NCBI RefSeq assembly: GCF_030127145.1 | Contig: NZ_CP126159.1 | Span: forward strand, 372,001 to 436,000 | Length of the DNA stretch: 64,000 nucleotides | Reading direction: 5' to 3' | From: Halobaculum halobium | GTDB taxonomy: Archaea > Halobacteriota > Halobacteria > Halobacteriales > Haloferacaceae | In this document: positions 35,999 through 46,530 of the stretch, piece after piece | How the letters are laid out: each line of letters starts with the position of its first letter | Numbering within the stretch: position 1 is the stretch's first letter | Program-made: the position numbers and the translations under genes | Notes under the pieces: model-generated | Databases searched by the model: none | Told to the model about the DNA's origin: nothing | What the model saw: only the letters and a program-made list of their open reading frames with translations

Positions 35999-37144
35999 AT
36001 GAGTTTTGATAATCTATCAATGCCGCTTCGCCCCGTCGATCGCGACGTTCTGGAAGATATCTCGCAGGACATCTCACAGTCCAACTACGGGTTCCTGTAC
36101 GTCGACCGCGTCCGCGACGACCTGAAAGACCAGTATCAGAGCCGTGAAAAAGACCGACTGAAGGCCCCGAAGTTGTCGACCTCGGACGTGAAAGAGTCGC
36201 TCCGCGACCTCGCCGAGGACGAGAACTACAGCCTGGAGCGGATCCGATCGGGAGTGTTCTACTGGGACCCGTTCGGTAGCGGCACGCGAACGGGGATCAC
36301 AGAGCGCCTCAAGGGCGTGTTCCGTGATCAGATGGTCGTCACGACAGAAGACCTCCGGAAGGCGTTCGATCTGGCACACGAGGACGCCGACTTCTTCGCC
36401 ACGCAGCTGCGACGGCAGAACCTCGTGATGCGAATCGCCGCCGGAAGTCGCGACTACTACTCCGTCGGGTCGCGCCTGAAAGAGGAGACCGGCGAGGACG
36501 ATCTCAAGGGGAAGCTCAAGCGACGCTCGACGCACGGAAAGCTCTCGCACGGTCAGTTGGAGGAGGCGATCTCGGTCGCCGCGACGTCGGACGTGATCGG
36601 CTACCTCCAAGGCGAGGGACTCATCATCGACATGGACGGCGAGTACCTGGTACGGAGCGCGCTCGACGAGTTCGCCGAGAAGCTCGGCGACGACTTGGGC
36701 GACGACGTGGCCCGATCGTTCGACGACGCGGGCAACGTGATGCCGACCGGCGAGTACAGCTCGCTGATCGAATCGGAGATCGAGGTCCGCTCGAACGTCC
36801 TCGCGCACGTCAGATCCAGCGGAGCGGACATCGGCAAGCGCGACGTCATCGAGGCCGTCCAAAGCGAGTACAACGACGACGCTGCCGATCCGCACATCGA
36901 CGTGCTCGATGCCCGCAGCTTGGCGGTCGCCGTCGAGCCGTTCGAGCAGATGGTCGAGGCGCGAGCTGAGGACCTCACCCGTCCGCTGCTCCAAGACCTG
37001 ACGGCCGCGACGGCGGACTCGCTGAAACAGGAGCTCCGCGAGTCCATCGACGACCTGCACCTCACGACGAGCGACGCCGGAAACGCCTACGCCCGCACGC
37101 AGGTTCGCGAGCGCGGCGAGGAACTGATCGACGAGCGATTCTAA
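35999..37144 (+). CDS. Uncharacterised helical protein, first gene of the AAA+ cluster
   Basis: 381 residues, soluble, highly charged and predicted mainly helical. Short basic-and-hydrophobic blocks such as TTEDLRKAFDLAHEDADFFA and SRDYYSVGSRL suggest repeated winged-helix-like units in residues 10-165. Residues 180-235 and the C-terminal 100 residues look like long amphipathic helices. No catalytic motif or known domain is recognised. The ATG at 35999 follows an A/T-rich promoter region, and the next gene starts 32 nt after the stop. It is probably co-transcribed with the coiled-coil protein, the helical protein and the Cdc48-like ATPase, perhaps as adaptors. Confidence 0.85.
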   Translation: MSFDNLSMPLRPVDRDVLEDISQDISQSNYGFLYVDRVRDDLKDQYQSREKDRLKAPKLSTSDVKESLRDLAEDENYSLERIRSGVFYWDPFGSGTRTGITERLKGVFRDQMVVTTEDLRKAFDLAHEDADFFATQLRRQNLVMRIAAGSRDYYSVGSRLKEETGEDDLKGKLKRRSTHGKLSHGQLEEAISVAATSDVIGYLQGEGLIIDMDGEYLVRSALDEFAEKLGDDLGDDVARSFDDAGNVMPTGEYSSLIESEIEVRSNVLAHVRSSGADIGKRDVIEAVQSEYNDDAADPHIDVLDARSLAVAVEPFEQMVEARAEDLTRPLLQDLTAATADSLKQELRESIDDLHLTTSDAGNAYARTQVRERGEELIDERF

Positions 37145-37176
37145 CCACCCGCAGCCACTAGCCCCTACCACATCCA

Positions 37177-38211
37177 ATGCGATACACCACCTTCGACGAA
37201 GACGAGGAGTCCGGAACAGTCGTCGCGCGACCCAAGAGCCAGACCGACTCGGCGGTTCGATTCGAGTTCGGTTTCGCCGAGTGGGCTGACGAAGACAGCG
37301 GCAACTGGGAGGAGTTGCTCGCCCATCTCATGGAAGAGGTGCTCGGCGGCGAAGAGCTCTCCATCGACCAAGACGGCAACGCGGTCATCGACGTCAACGA
37401 AGCCGCACAGACCCTCGCAGAAAGCGACCACGCCCGCAGCGAGGACTCGGCTCGCGCCATCATCGACTACCTCGGGCACAACGACATCGTCTCGATCGAG
37501 AGCTCCACCGTGACGGTCCTCCGTCCGCCACACACCTACGACGAGGACGAGATGGACCGGGCGGTGAAGATGTACAGTAACTGGGCGGCGGCCTTCGACA
37601 CGCTCACAGAGCGGATCGAAACGGCGGTCGGCCGGGTCGAGGAGGCACAAGAGCGACTCACCTCACGGGCCGAGGAGACGACCGACGTGACCGAACACCT
37701 CCAGAACCTTCGAGAAAAGCGCGAGGAGTACAAACAGGAGATGCTGTCGGTCGCCGGCGATCGCGATATCTCAGACCTCGAAGAGGAAGAGCGCCGGAAG
37801 TTCGATCACGCCCGCGAACAGTATTACCACTACGACAACCTCGTCGAGCAGGAGGAGAAACAGGGCGACACGATCCCGAATCCGAACCCCGACCAGATGG
37901 ACCTCGGGGAGATCATCGATCAGCTCGAGTCGACGAAAGACCAGTTCTCGATCGAACAGGAGCGCCTTCGCGATCGGATCCGTACGCAGCAACTGTGGCC
38001 GACCGAGGCCGTCGCGGCATCTGAGCAGTTCACAAACGTGCTCTCGGCGATGGGCAACGTCGTCCCGAAGCAAGAGCGGATGGAAGAGGAGGACCCGCAG
38101 AACTTCCTCGACGACCTCCGCGGCAACTCCGACGAGATGGAAAAGTTGAACGAGTCGTCTCAGGCGATCACCCAAGAGGACGCCGGGACGGAGACGATCA
38201 CGGAGTCGTGA
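37177..38211 (+). CDS. Uncharacterised coiled-coil protein of the AAA+ cluster
   Basis: 344 residues, very acidic and soluble. Residues 1-115 form a compact domain with a winged-helix-like segment (AAQTLAESDHARSEDSARAI). Residues 125-290 have the heptad-rich composition of a long coiled coil (TERIETAVGRVEEAQERLTS; LREKREEYKQEMLSVAGD; LESTKDQFSIEQERLRDRI). There is no transmembrane helix. No family is recognised. Its position between the first helical protein and the AAA+ gene suggests a structural or adaptor role in the same complex. Confidence 0.85.
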   Translation: MRYTTFDEDEESGTVVARPKSQTDSAVRFEFGFAEWADEDSGNWEELLAHLMEEVLGGEELSIDQDGNAVIDVNEAAQTLAESDHARSEDSARAIIDYLGHNDIVSIESSTVTVLRPPHTYDEDEMDRAVKMYSNWAAAFDTLTERIETAVGRVEEAQERLTSRAEETTDVTEHLQNLREKREEYKQEMLSVAGDRDISDLEEEERRKFDHAREQYYHYDNLVEQEEKQGDTIPNPNPDQMDLGEIIDQLESTKDQFSIEQERLRDRIRTQQLWPTEAVAASEQFTNVLSAMGNVVPKQERMEEEDPQNFLDDLRGNSDEMEKLNESSQAITQEDAGTETITES

Positions 38212-38304
38212 CGATGTCGGCCGGGATCCGATCGAGCGGCGACGCGGCCGCGGTGGTGTGCTCGATCCGCCGACCCGCGGCGCGGCGAGGCGGGAGGTAG
38301 CCGC

Positions 38305-38949
38305 GTGACACGTCCCGTTCGCGCAGAACCGTGGGTCGAGCACGTGGCAGCCATCGAGGAGACCAGCGAACGGATCCTTTCGTGGACGTCGCCGCCCGAA
38401 CCACGGGAAGTCTGGGCAGCGATCGCTTCGTTCGACGGGTCGCTGCGCGGACTGGGGACGCTGCTTGCGGACGCGTTACCCCTCCCGGTACCCGCCACAG
38501 TCGACGACGGACGCGTCGCCGCGGCAGTCGAGCAGGTGATCGGAGCGGCAATCGACGGGGAAGAGCCGCCAGCGGAGGCCGTCGAGACCGCGCGAGCAGC
38601 GAATCGGATCTCCGTCGGCGACATGGACACACCGACTGTGCCCCTGGCGACCGTCGGCGAACCGGTCGCGAACTGGTTCGTGCTCGTCCCCGTTCTCACC
38701 GATCGGCTCGAACGAGCCGCGGCGATGGTCGAGCGCGGCGCCGGACGAATGGAGCTGTACAGCCGCGACGACTCCGCGGCCGCGTTGTACGACGTGGCGG
38801 GCGCGCTCCAGGACACCGTCACGACGGTCAGGAACGTCGCCACGCGGACGCTGTGGGTCAACCCGCCCGACGGGTTGATCGACGCCGAGGACAGGCGGGT
38901 TCGCGAGTACGTGACCCGAACGATGAACGCTTACAACCCAGTCGCATGA
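38305..38949 (+). CDS. Uncharacterised helical protein preceding the AAA+ gene
   Basis: 214 residues from a GTG at 38305, supported by GGGAGGT (38292-38298) at normal spacing. Predicted all-helical (AAAVEQVIGAAIDGEEPPAE; ALYDVAGALQDTVTTVRNV), soluble, without a recognised domain. Its TGA overlaps the ATG of the Cdc48-like ATPase (ATGA at 38946-38949), so translation is coupled and a physical partnership is likely. Function unknown. Confidence 0.82.
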   Translation: MTRPVRAEPWVEHVAAIEETSERILSWTSPPEPREVWAAIASFDGSLRGLGTLLADALPLPVPATVDDGRVAAAVEQVIGAAIDGEEPPAEAVETARAANRISVGDMDTPTVPLATVGEPVANWFVLVPVLTDRLERAAAMVERGAGRMELYSRDDSAAALYDVAGALQDTVTTVRNVATRTLWVNPPDGLIDAEDRRVREYVTRTMNAYNPVA

Positions 38950-40576
38950 CGAGTGTCAATCTCACGCCGATCACGAAAGAAGAGCAGCCGACCTCCCACG
39001 TCACCGTGGGAAAGAGTAAAGTCGGGTCGCGGGCGGAGATCGCCCGCGTCCGCCACGCCGGCCGCGAGGCGTTCTTTCGAGTCGACACCGAGGAGGACGG
39101 CTTCGCGTCCACGATCAAGAACAAGGTCTATCTGAACAGTAACGTCGCGACGCTGTTCGGGGGGATCAACCGAACCAACGACTTCTACGTGGACACCGAC
39201 GTGTCGCTCGGGAGCGTCAGAGCCTGCAAGCGCGCGACCATCTACGCCGAGGGAGTAAACGAGGAGGCGTTGACGTCGGCGCTCGCCGAGCGACAGTTCC
39301 TCTTGCACCCCATCCACGAGGTCGTCGATATCGGCGGCGAGCGCGTCGAGTTCGTCGTCGACGAACTGGAGCCGCGCGGGACGACCCTCCGCGTGGACGA
39401 GGACACCGAGTTTGTGTTCCTCGATGAGCCGCCGGCGAGCACGGGCCCGCCGGCGGGCGCCGGGGACGGGACCGACGCCGATGGAGCGCCCGGCGGCGAC
39501 GGGTCCGGCGGGGCGGCGCCGCGGGCGACGAGGAGGAGGCCAACATCGACATCACCCCGCAGAACCCGACGACGAGCTTCGAGGAGGACGTCGCGGGACT
39601 CGAGGAGGTGAAGAACACCGCAGAGATGATGCTGTCGCTGTTCGAGCCCGACGTCCGCGACGAGGTCGTCGAGCGCTACGGGGAGGAGTTCGCCGACCGC
39701 GGCGGCGGCATGATGCTGTACGGCCCCCCCGGTTGCGGGAAGACGCTCGTCTCTGAGGCGATCGCCTACGAGGCGAAGCACAACACCGACATCGAGGACA
39801 GCTACGGCGAGGTTGTCTTCCTCGAGGTCCGCGGCAGCGACGTGGTCTCAAAGTACTCCGGCGAGTCCGAGAAGAACGTCCGCGCAGCCTTCGAACAGGC
39901 ACACGAGGCGGCCGGCGACGGGTTCGCCGTCCTCTTTTTCGACGAGGTGGAGACGCTCATCCCGGACCGCTCGGACGACATCCAACGCCACGAGCGCGCG
40001 CTGACGAACGCGTTCCTGCAGGAGATGAACGACGTGGAGGACAACCTCCTCGTCATCGGCGCGACGAACATGCCGTTCAGCATCGACCCGGCGGCGACCC
40101 GTCGATTCCCGATCCAGCAGTTTATCCCCCAACCCGACGCGGCCGTGATGTCTGAGGTGTGGCGCACGTCGCTCGGGCGTATCAGCGAGGAACTTGGCGA
40201 GGAGGCCATCGCAGAACTTGGCGAGGCGTCGGTCGGATACACCCCCGCGGAGATCGCTGACCGCATACTCGGCTCGGAACTGCAGCGCGAACTCATCGAG
40301 AGCGTCATCGACGGCGACGCGATCACGCCAGACAAGGAGTACCTCATGGAGAAGCTCGAGGAGTCCGAGCCCAAGACCGTCCGGCAGTACGTCTCCTCGA
40401 CGATGAAACAAGCCTCGGAGCTGGAAGGATACCCGGAGATGAAGCGCTACCTCGAGGAACAGGCTCAGCAGATCCGCGAGGAGAACGCCACGAGTGCGAA
40501 CGCGGCCGCGACATCCGACGGCGCCGCAGGCGAAGAGGGATCGGCCGCGTCTGGGAGCGACACGGAGGCCGAGTAG
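38946..40576 (+). CDS. Cdc48-N-domain single-ring AAA+ ATPase (apparent frameshift at about 39510)
   Basis: Read as one gene of about 543 residues. Residues 1-160 resemble the Cdc48/VAT N-terminal double-psi barrel plus its small second domain (CKRATIYAEGVNEEAL; RGTTLRVDEDTEFVFLDEP). After an Ala/Gly/Asp linker comes one AAA+ module: TSFEEDVAGLEEVK, Walker A GPPGCGKT (39724-39747), pore loop VVSKYSGESEKN, Walker B VLFFDEVE, and sensor GATNMPFSIDPAATRRF. Unlike Cdc48 it has only one AAA ring. The N-domain frame and the AAA frame differ; without correction the first ends in an Arg-rich tail at 39611. Adding one G to GGGG at 39510-39513 joins them. Likely an unfoldase or remodeller serving the tubulin module. 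Confidence 0.85.
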
Positions 40577-40578
40577 CC

Positions 40579-43500
40579 GTGGGTGACGCGGGCTCGGACC
40601 CGGATGATTGGGGCAGTGCGTCCGCCGATCCGGAGTCGGACGAGTGGGGAGATCAATCAGACGGCGACTCGAGCGGGCCCGCAGACGCCGGGGCCGAGGG
40701 CGAGTCGAACGCGACTGCGCCGACAGACACAGCGGAGACAGCGGACGAACCGGCCGAGACAGAAGCAACGGAGTCGACGAGGGGATCGGGCGACGACGAC
40801 ACCACGCGCGACGTCAGCAATGAAGTCGGAGCGGACGCCGACGACCCTGAGGTTCCCGAGCGCTACGTTCAGGTGGACGCCTTCGACGTGGCGGAGGTCG
40901 CGGCCGCCGATGCCGGCGCCGGCGCCATCGCGGTCGCGACCGCAGACGGCAGGGTGTCGCTCATCACGTCAGGCGACCGTCGCCGCGTCGCGCGCAAGGA
41001 CGGCGTGATCGACGTCGCCGTCGCCGACAGGGTGTACGTGCTCAGCGGTGCAGAACTGGAGGCGTTCTCGCACGCGGGGAGCCGAGTGTGGGGCGTCGAC
41101 GTTCCGGACGGCCAGTCGGTCGACGCCGACCCCGACGACGACCGGGTGTACGTCCGGACCGGCGACGGAGAGTTCGTCGTCGTCGAAGGACGAACCGGCA
41201 TCGAGGCCGGCCGGTTCGAGCAGCCCCACGCGGATGTCGCCGAATCTCCGGCTGTCGCGGCAGCCGACGGTCGCCTTGCGGTCGCCTCGTGGTCCTTCCT
41301 GACGGTGCTCGATTCGACGGGCGAACAACTCGACGAACAGACGCTATCGGGCGCGGTCACCGACGTCGGGTTGCTTCCCGGACGGGCGGTTGTCTCCTTG
41401 AAAGACGGCCAACTCGTCGGCTACGAGGGTGACGACTGCCTGTGGGAGATCGACGGGGACGTCTCCTGGCTGGCTGACGCCGGCGTCGCAGCGCTTGCGG
41501 CCCGTGTCGCCGGCAGCGACTTCGCGGTCGACGCCGACGGCAACCGCCACCCACTCGACGGAGTGAGCGGTACGCCGATCGCGGCGACGCCGTCGCTGGA
41601 TCTGGTGTGTACGGTCGGCAGCGGGACGGCGACAGTGTACGCCGCCGTCGGCCGAGCCGACGAGTCGGTCACCGTGACCGTCGAATCGGAATCGCTTCGC
41701 CCCGCTGACCCGACGGTGGTGCTCGCGTTCACGAACGAGGGCGACCGCGCAGTCGAGGTCGATGCGACCGTCGACGCCGATGGCGCCAGCGTCGCTTCCT
41801 CGACCGTCTCAGCTACCATCGACGCCGGATCGACCCAGCGGCGGCGCGTCTCGTTGGGACCCTTGTCGGCCGACGAGGTGACCGTCACCGCCGCGGTCGG
41901 CGACGCGTCGACCGAGAAGGTCCTGGAGGTCCAAGAGGAAACGACTGCGCTGCACGTCGAATCGGTCCTCCACGGCGTCGAAGACGGCGTGCTGTCGGCG
42001 GCCATCGACGTGGAAAACGACGGGGATACGAGCGTAACTGGGGTGACCGTCGGCGAGACGACGGTCGGGACACTCGATCCGGGCGAGTCGGAACGGGTCC
42101 CGCTCGAACAGGACCTGCCGAGCGGCGCAGTGACGGTCCGGGCGGACGGCGTTGACCCGCTGGAGACCGAGACGACCGTTCCCGCGACCCCCACGGGGAT
42201 CGACATCGAATCGGCGTCCAAGGGTTTCCTCTCGGTGACGTTGCACAACGACACGCCCGTCGCCGTCGACGATCAAGTCACTGTCGAGGGCGTCCCCGAC
42301 GACGACGGGTCCTTCTCGATGCCGGTGTCGATCCAGGCGAACGGCGCCTACCGCCTCGCGCTCCCAGTCGCGTCCGCCGGCGAGCGCTCCGTTACCGTCG
42401 AAACGAGTGGTGGGCGCGTCTCAGAACGGCTCTCGCTGACTCGGTGTTCGCTGCTTCAGGACGACGCAGACCGAGGCGCCGCGAGTCGAGGGAGTTCCGG
42501 CGGCAGCGCCCACCGCGGAGCTGCCACGTCGCGGTCTCGATCGACTGCCGACCCGCAGTCCCACCGCGGCGACAGCGGGTCCGTCCCGGTGTCCATGGAC
42601 CGGCAGTATCCGTCAGCCGACCCCGGCGAGGCGTCGTGTTCGAAGAGCGGTTGGTGGTGGCGAACGAATCGGCCGAGCCCGTCGAGTTCGAGCTCCGGAC
42701 GGACGACGGCGCGTACGCACAGCGGCTGAAGGTCCGCGCGAACGGGCAGGCAGTCGGCACCAGATACCACGTGCCACTGGAGTCGACGCTGTCGCTCCCC
42801 CGGGTGGAACTCGATCACGGGGGACGAACCGTCTCAGTCCCCGCGACCGATCTTGCGGTCGAGGACGGCGAGTTGGTCGCGATGGTCACCTGGCAGCGGG
42901 CCGACGACGGCGACGGGGGTGAGCTCTCGGTGAACGTCGAGAGCGACGAGGGAACGTGGGAGGTAGAAGAGGCTGTCGTGGGCGGCGAGCCGTCTGCGCC
43001 CATCGATGCGAGGGTGTCTCCCGACTCGCCGGCACACGTCACGGTCGCGACCCCATACACGCTCGATGGTGACGTGGCGAAGGCGTTCGTTCGTGCCCAC
43101 CGGGTCGACGGTGGATCGACAGAGGGTGAGGTCCGCCAGATTAACACCCTCGTCGTGCACGAGTCGACCGTAGACGGGGACAGTGACCGCGTGGACGATC
43201 TGACGGTCGCGGTCGAGCCCGAATCGCGCGTCGAACGCGGGTTCGGTTCGGTGTTTCTCTCGGTCTCGAACGACGGATCGCGGGCAGTGCGCGGCGTCAC
43301 GATCAACGCGGACGGCCCACACGTCGAGAAGGCGATGTACGCCGACGGGGACGACGGCGAGACGGTTGCCCCGGAGTCCTCGATCCGGTACCTCGTCGAC
43401 CTCGAGGGCGTCGATCCGGGCGAGGAGGTCGTCGTCAACGCGGAGATCGCGGCCGGCGAGGCCACCACACGGGCGACCGTCACGGCGAACGCCGACGACG

Positions 43501-43589
43501 AGGCGGCCGTCGCCTCGGACGACTGGACCCTTGACGTCGAGACGGACGAGTCACGGCTACCGTCTCGGCTCTCGACGCAGTACGAGTAG
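40579..43589 (+). CDS. Beta-propeller and Ig-like repeat protein (apparent frameshift at about 42630)
   Basis: Starts at GTG 40579, two nt after the AAA+ stop. The first 95 residues are acidic and disordered. About 95-350 contain short beta repeats of a PQQ/WD-like propeller (AVATADGRVSLITSGDRRRV; VYVRTGDGEFVVVEGRTG). About 355-620 are Ig/CARDB-like units (VVLAFTNEGDRAVEVDATV; AAIDVENDGDTSVTG). The frame runs into low-quality sequence and stops at 42729. A second frame continues the same kind of protein to 43589 (VVFEERLVVANESAEP). Adding one G at about 42630 joins them as ADPGEGVVFEERL, giving about 1,003 residues. No signal peptide or TM segment, so probably a cytoplasmic scaffold. Function unknown. 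Confidence 0.75.
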
Positions 43590-43797
43590 TTCCGAGCTCC
43601 GAGAACGGGTAAGCCACGGTAACGGGGACGGATCACTCTCCAACGCATCCGATCGGCGGACGGTTCGACAGTTCTCAGCCGGTATCGTCGAGTGTCTTGA
43701 ACCAGTTCAGACGGCGTACACTCACACCGTCGAACGATCCTGGGTCGAGTGAAGGCTGCGATTGCGGGTCAGATGTGACGATGCACCCGTGAGTTCC

Positions 43798-46530
43798 TCA
43801 CGTAGACATCTGTGTGAGGAACTCTCCCGTCGTGGCCGCTTCGGCGTCCTGCACGTACGCGTACGTGCGGAAGGCGACGCGCACGAGCACCAACACAACG
43901 ACGAGTCCATAGGCTCCGATCGCTCCGAAGAGCCCGTATCGACTGATCGTCAGGCGTTCTTCGACTGTCGCCGCACGGTCGGCGGCTGTGCTCGCCTCGT
44001 CGGTCGCCCCGGCCCGCTCGAACCCCTCGACCGAGTCGTCGTACCGACTGTTGATCTGGTCGACCTCTTGGAGCACCGTGTCCGTGCGCGCGGGATTGAA
44101 CACGAGCGGATAACCGGCGAGCACGAGGGTCGCGTTCGAACGGTATCCCGCGTACGCGGAGTCAGCCGTCGCACGGTCACTTGCAGCGTCGTCGACGAGC
44201 GACCGGTAACGCGCCGACGCGTCTTCGTAGCTGGACTGATGTCGCCGTTCGGCCTCCTCGTCGCCGGTGTAATCGGCGAGTTGCATTAGCGCCCGGTGTG
44301 CCTCCGCCGACTCGATCGCCGATTCGTTCGCCTCGGCGACACCGGTGTAGTGCTCACGTTGGGTAGATGCGGTGGCCTCGAACGCTGAATCGGCCGCCGC
44401 GACGCCGCCCTGTGCGGTCGACCGAAGCTCGGGCTGCTCCAGCGACCCGGCGTACTGTCGCATCAGGTCCCGGGCGACTGCCGCCCTCGCGAGCGATCGC
44501 TGTGCCTGTGCGTAGCTTCCGTTTTCCTGTGCCGCCCGAGCGGTGTCGATCGAGTCGACGAACAGCAACGTCGCCCGTCCCGCGGCGAGTCCTCGCGAGA
44601 GGTCAGAGCCGGGAACGTCGGCGTCACCGCGGAGGCGCTCCTCCATCGACAGGAGCATGTCGTTCATCGGTCCGGCCGTGTCGGCTTTCCACTGCTCCTC
44701 TGAGTCGTACGCGCCGAGTGGTTCCGTGATACGATCGAAGCTGTACGGCTTCGCCGCCGCGGTCACGGTGACCGTCTGCGTCTCGACGCCGTCACCGGAA
44801 ATTCGGAAGCGCCAGCGATACTGCTGGTACAGTTCCGCCTGCGTATCGAACTGCAACGCGACGACCATCGGCTTGACCTCTCCAGCCTCGACGGTGCCGC
44901 TGGGTCGGCTGACCACCGTGAGCCAGCGGTCCGGTCCGTCCACCTTCTCCACCTGCAGGTTCTCGATCGACTCGAAGCCGAGCCGCTCGGCCACGTCGAT
45001 CGTCTGTGTGCGGTTCTCGGTGATCGTCACGTCGCCGTACGTGACGGAGTCGGCCACCGCTAGGTCGGGTTCCTGTGCGATCGTCACCGTCCGCGTGATC
45101 GTCTGTGTGCCGGCGTCTTCCGTCCGAACGGTTATCTCGACGTCGTACTCGCCCTCCGGCGTGTCGTCGTCGGCCGAGAGCGACAGGGTCGCCGACCCGG
45201 TCGAGAGGCCGTCGACGGTGTTCGGAAGGTCCGAAACGTCGGCTGTGATGTACTGACTTCCGGACGCCATCGTCGCATCGGCGCTCAAGACGTTCATCTC
45301 CAGGTCGCCGGAGTTGACGATGCCGACCTCCTCACTCGCTTGGAACGTCGAGGTCGAAGCTTTGGGTTCGTCGAACGGAATATCCGGGTCGGACGCCTCG
45401 ACGCGTTCGAGGTTCGCGGGGTAGATCACCCGCCCGGTGACGGTGAACGTGTAGCTGGGCGCGTCCTGCGCCTCGGGCGTCACCCGCACGTCCCACTCCA
45501 GGTCCTCGTGTTGGTCCGCGCTGTCGCGGGCGGACATCGTCGCCGAGACGGTGTCGCTGCCGCCCGGGCTCGTGGTGGCGTACTGGAGGTCATCGAAAGA
45601 GACGCTGCCGTCCGTCTCCGCGCCGATGACCTCGACGTCGAGCCCGTCGAGGCCCTCGTTCCCGGCGACCTCCTGGATCTGGAAGTCGACAGTGCTGGAG
45701 GAGCCAACGAGCACGTCGCCGACGTTCACCTCGTCGTCGGGAACCGAGACGATCGGCGGCTTCACCACATCGACGGAGACGGTCACGTCTCGGGTGTTGC
45801 CGAGGTTGTCCTCCAATCTCATCGTGAAGCTGTACGATCCCGCGGACACGTCGTCGTCTGCGGTGACTTGGATCTCCACGTCGCCCTCGTCGTTCGCGTC
45901 GATCGTGCCGGGGATCGACTCGGTGTCGACGGAGAAGCCCGAGGGAACGTTCGAGAACGTCGCATCGGAGATCACCATCGCCCCCTCGCCCGTGTTCGGG
46001 ACGCTCACGTCGAAGGTACTCGACTGCGACTGGCTGTTGGAATCGTCGAAGACCAACGTCGGGTTCCCGGCGTCAGGGAAGCCGAACTCGGGGTACAGTA
46101 CGTCGACGTACACGTCGAGTCCCTCGGAGTGGGACGCGGCACCCGAGATTTGGGCCGTTCCGGAGTACGTCTGCTCGCTGACTTCTCCGGTCACGATCAC
46201 ATCGTACGTGACCTCGTACTCCGCTCCGGCGACGGCGGTCCAGGAGCTGGAACTCCCGCCGCCACCGCCGCCGGCGTCGATCCGATCCCACGAGTCGAAC
46301 TCGAAGACGACGTTCCCGTTCGCTCGGCTGATCTCGTCGGTCGCCTGGACCGTTCCGTTCGAGTCAGCCGTGAACGTGAACGAGAGCTCGTCGGTCACCG
46401 TCTGATCGGTGAGCGCCGCGTCCGTCTCGACGGTCGTAGAGACGCCGAGGGCCGGCGTCGCCGCGCCGAGCGCGACGACGACCGTCAGCAGGACCGCGAG
46501 GAACGGGACTGACCGCGTCCGGCGGCTCAT
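43798..46530 (-). CDS. Secreted Ig-like-domain protein with C-terminal membrane anchor (tubulin operon)
   Basis: 910 residues from the ATG at 46530, which overlaps the previous stop (ATGA). A signal peptide (residues 1-28, FLAVLLTVVVALGAATPALG) leads into an extracellular region of repeated Ig/CARDB-like beta domains to about 580 (TFDVSVPNTGEGAMVISDAT; STFQASEEVGIVNSGDLEMN). An alpha-helical segment spans about 600-860. One transmembrane helix near 870-890 (YGLFGAIGAYGLVVVLVLV) is followed by a short cytoplasmic tail. It is the last gene of the operon. It may link the membrane-bound machine to the S-layer or another surface structure; that is inference. Confidence 0.85.
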   Translation of the reverse strand: MSRRTRSVPFLAVLLTVVVALGAATPALGVSTTVETDAALTDQTVTDELSFTFTADSNGTVQATDEISRANGNVVFEFDSWDRIDAGGGGGGSSSSWTAVAGAEYEVTYDVIVTGEVSEQTYSGTAQISGAASHSEGLDVYVDVLYPEFGFPDAGNPTLVFDDSNSQSQSSTFDVSVPNTGEGAMVISDATFSNVPSGFSVDTESIPGTIDANDEGDVEIQVTADDDVSAGSYSFTMRLEDNLGNTRDVTVSVDVVKPPIVSVPDDEVNVGDVLVGSSSTVDFQIQEVAGNEGLDGLDVEVIGAETDGSVSFDDLQYATTSPGGSDTVSATMSARDSADQHEDLEWDVRVTPEAQDAPSYTFTVTGRVIYPANLERVEASDPDIPFDEPKASTSTFQASEEVGIVNSGDLEMNVLSADATMASGSQYITADVSDLPNTVDGLSTGSATLSLSADDDTPEGEYDVEITVRTEDAGTQTITRTVTIAQEPDLAVADSVTYGDVTITENRTQTIDVAERLGFESIENLQVEKVDGPDRWLTVVSRPSGTVEAGEVKPMVVALQFDTQAELYQQYRWRFRISGDGVETQTVTVTAAAKPYSFDRITEPLGAYDSEEQWKADTAGPMNDMLLSMEERLRGDADVPGSDLSRGLAAGRATLLFVDSIDTARAAQENGSYAQAQRSLARAAVARDLMRQYAGSLEQPELRSTAQGGVAAADSAFEATASTQREHYTGVAEANESAIESAEAHRALMQLADYTGDEEAERRHQSSYEDASARYRSLVDDAASDRATADSAYAGYRSNATLVLAGYPLVFNPARTDTVLQEVDQINSRYDDSVEGFERAGATDEASTAADRAATVEERLTISRYGLFGAIGAYGLVVVLVLVRVAFRTYAYVQDAEAATTGEFLTQMST

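Noticed and set aside
39480-39620. Programmed ribosomal frameshifting in the AAA+ gene
   Set aside because: No slippery heptamer of the usual X-XXY-YYZ form or adjacent pseudoknot is evident. Similar single-G losses in two other genes point to indels instead.
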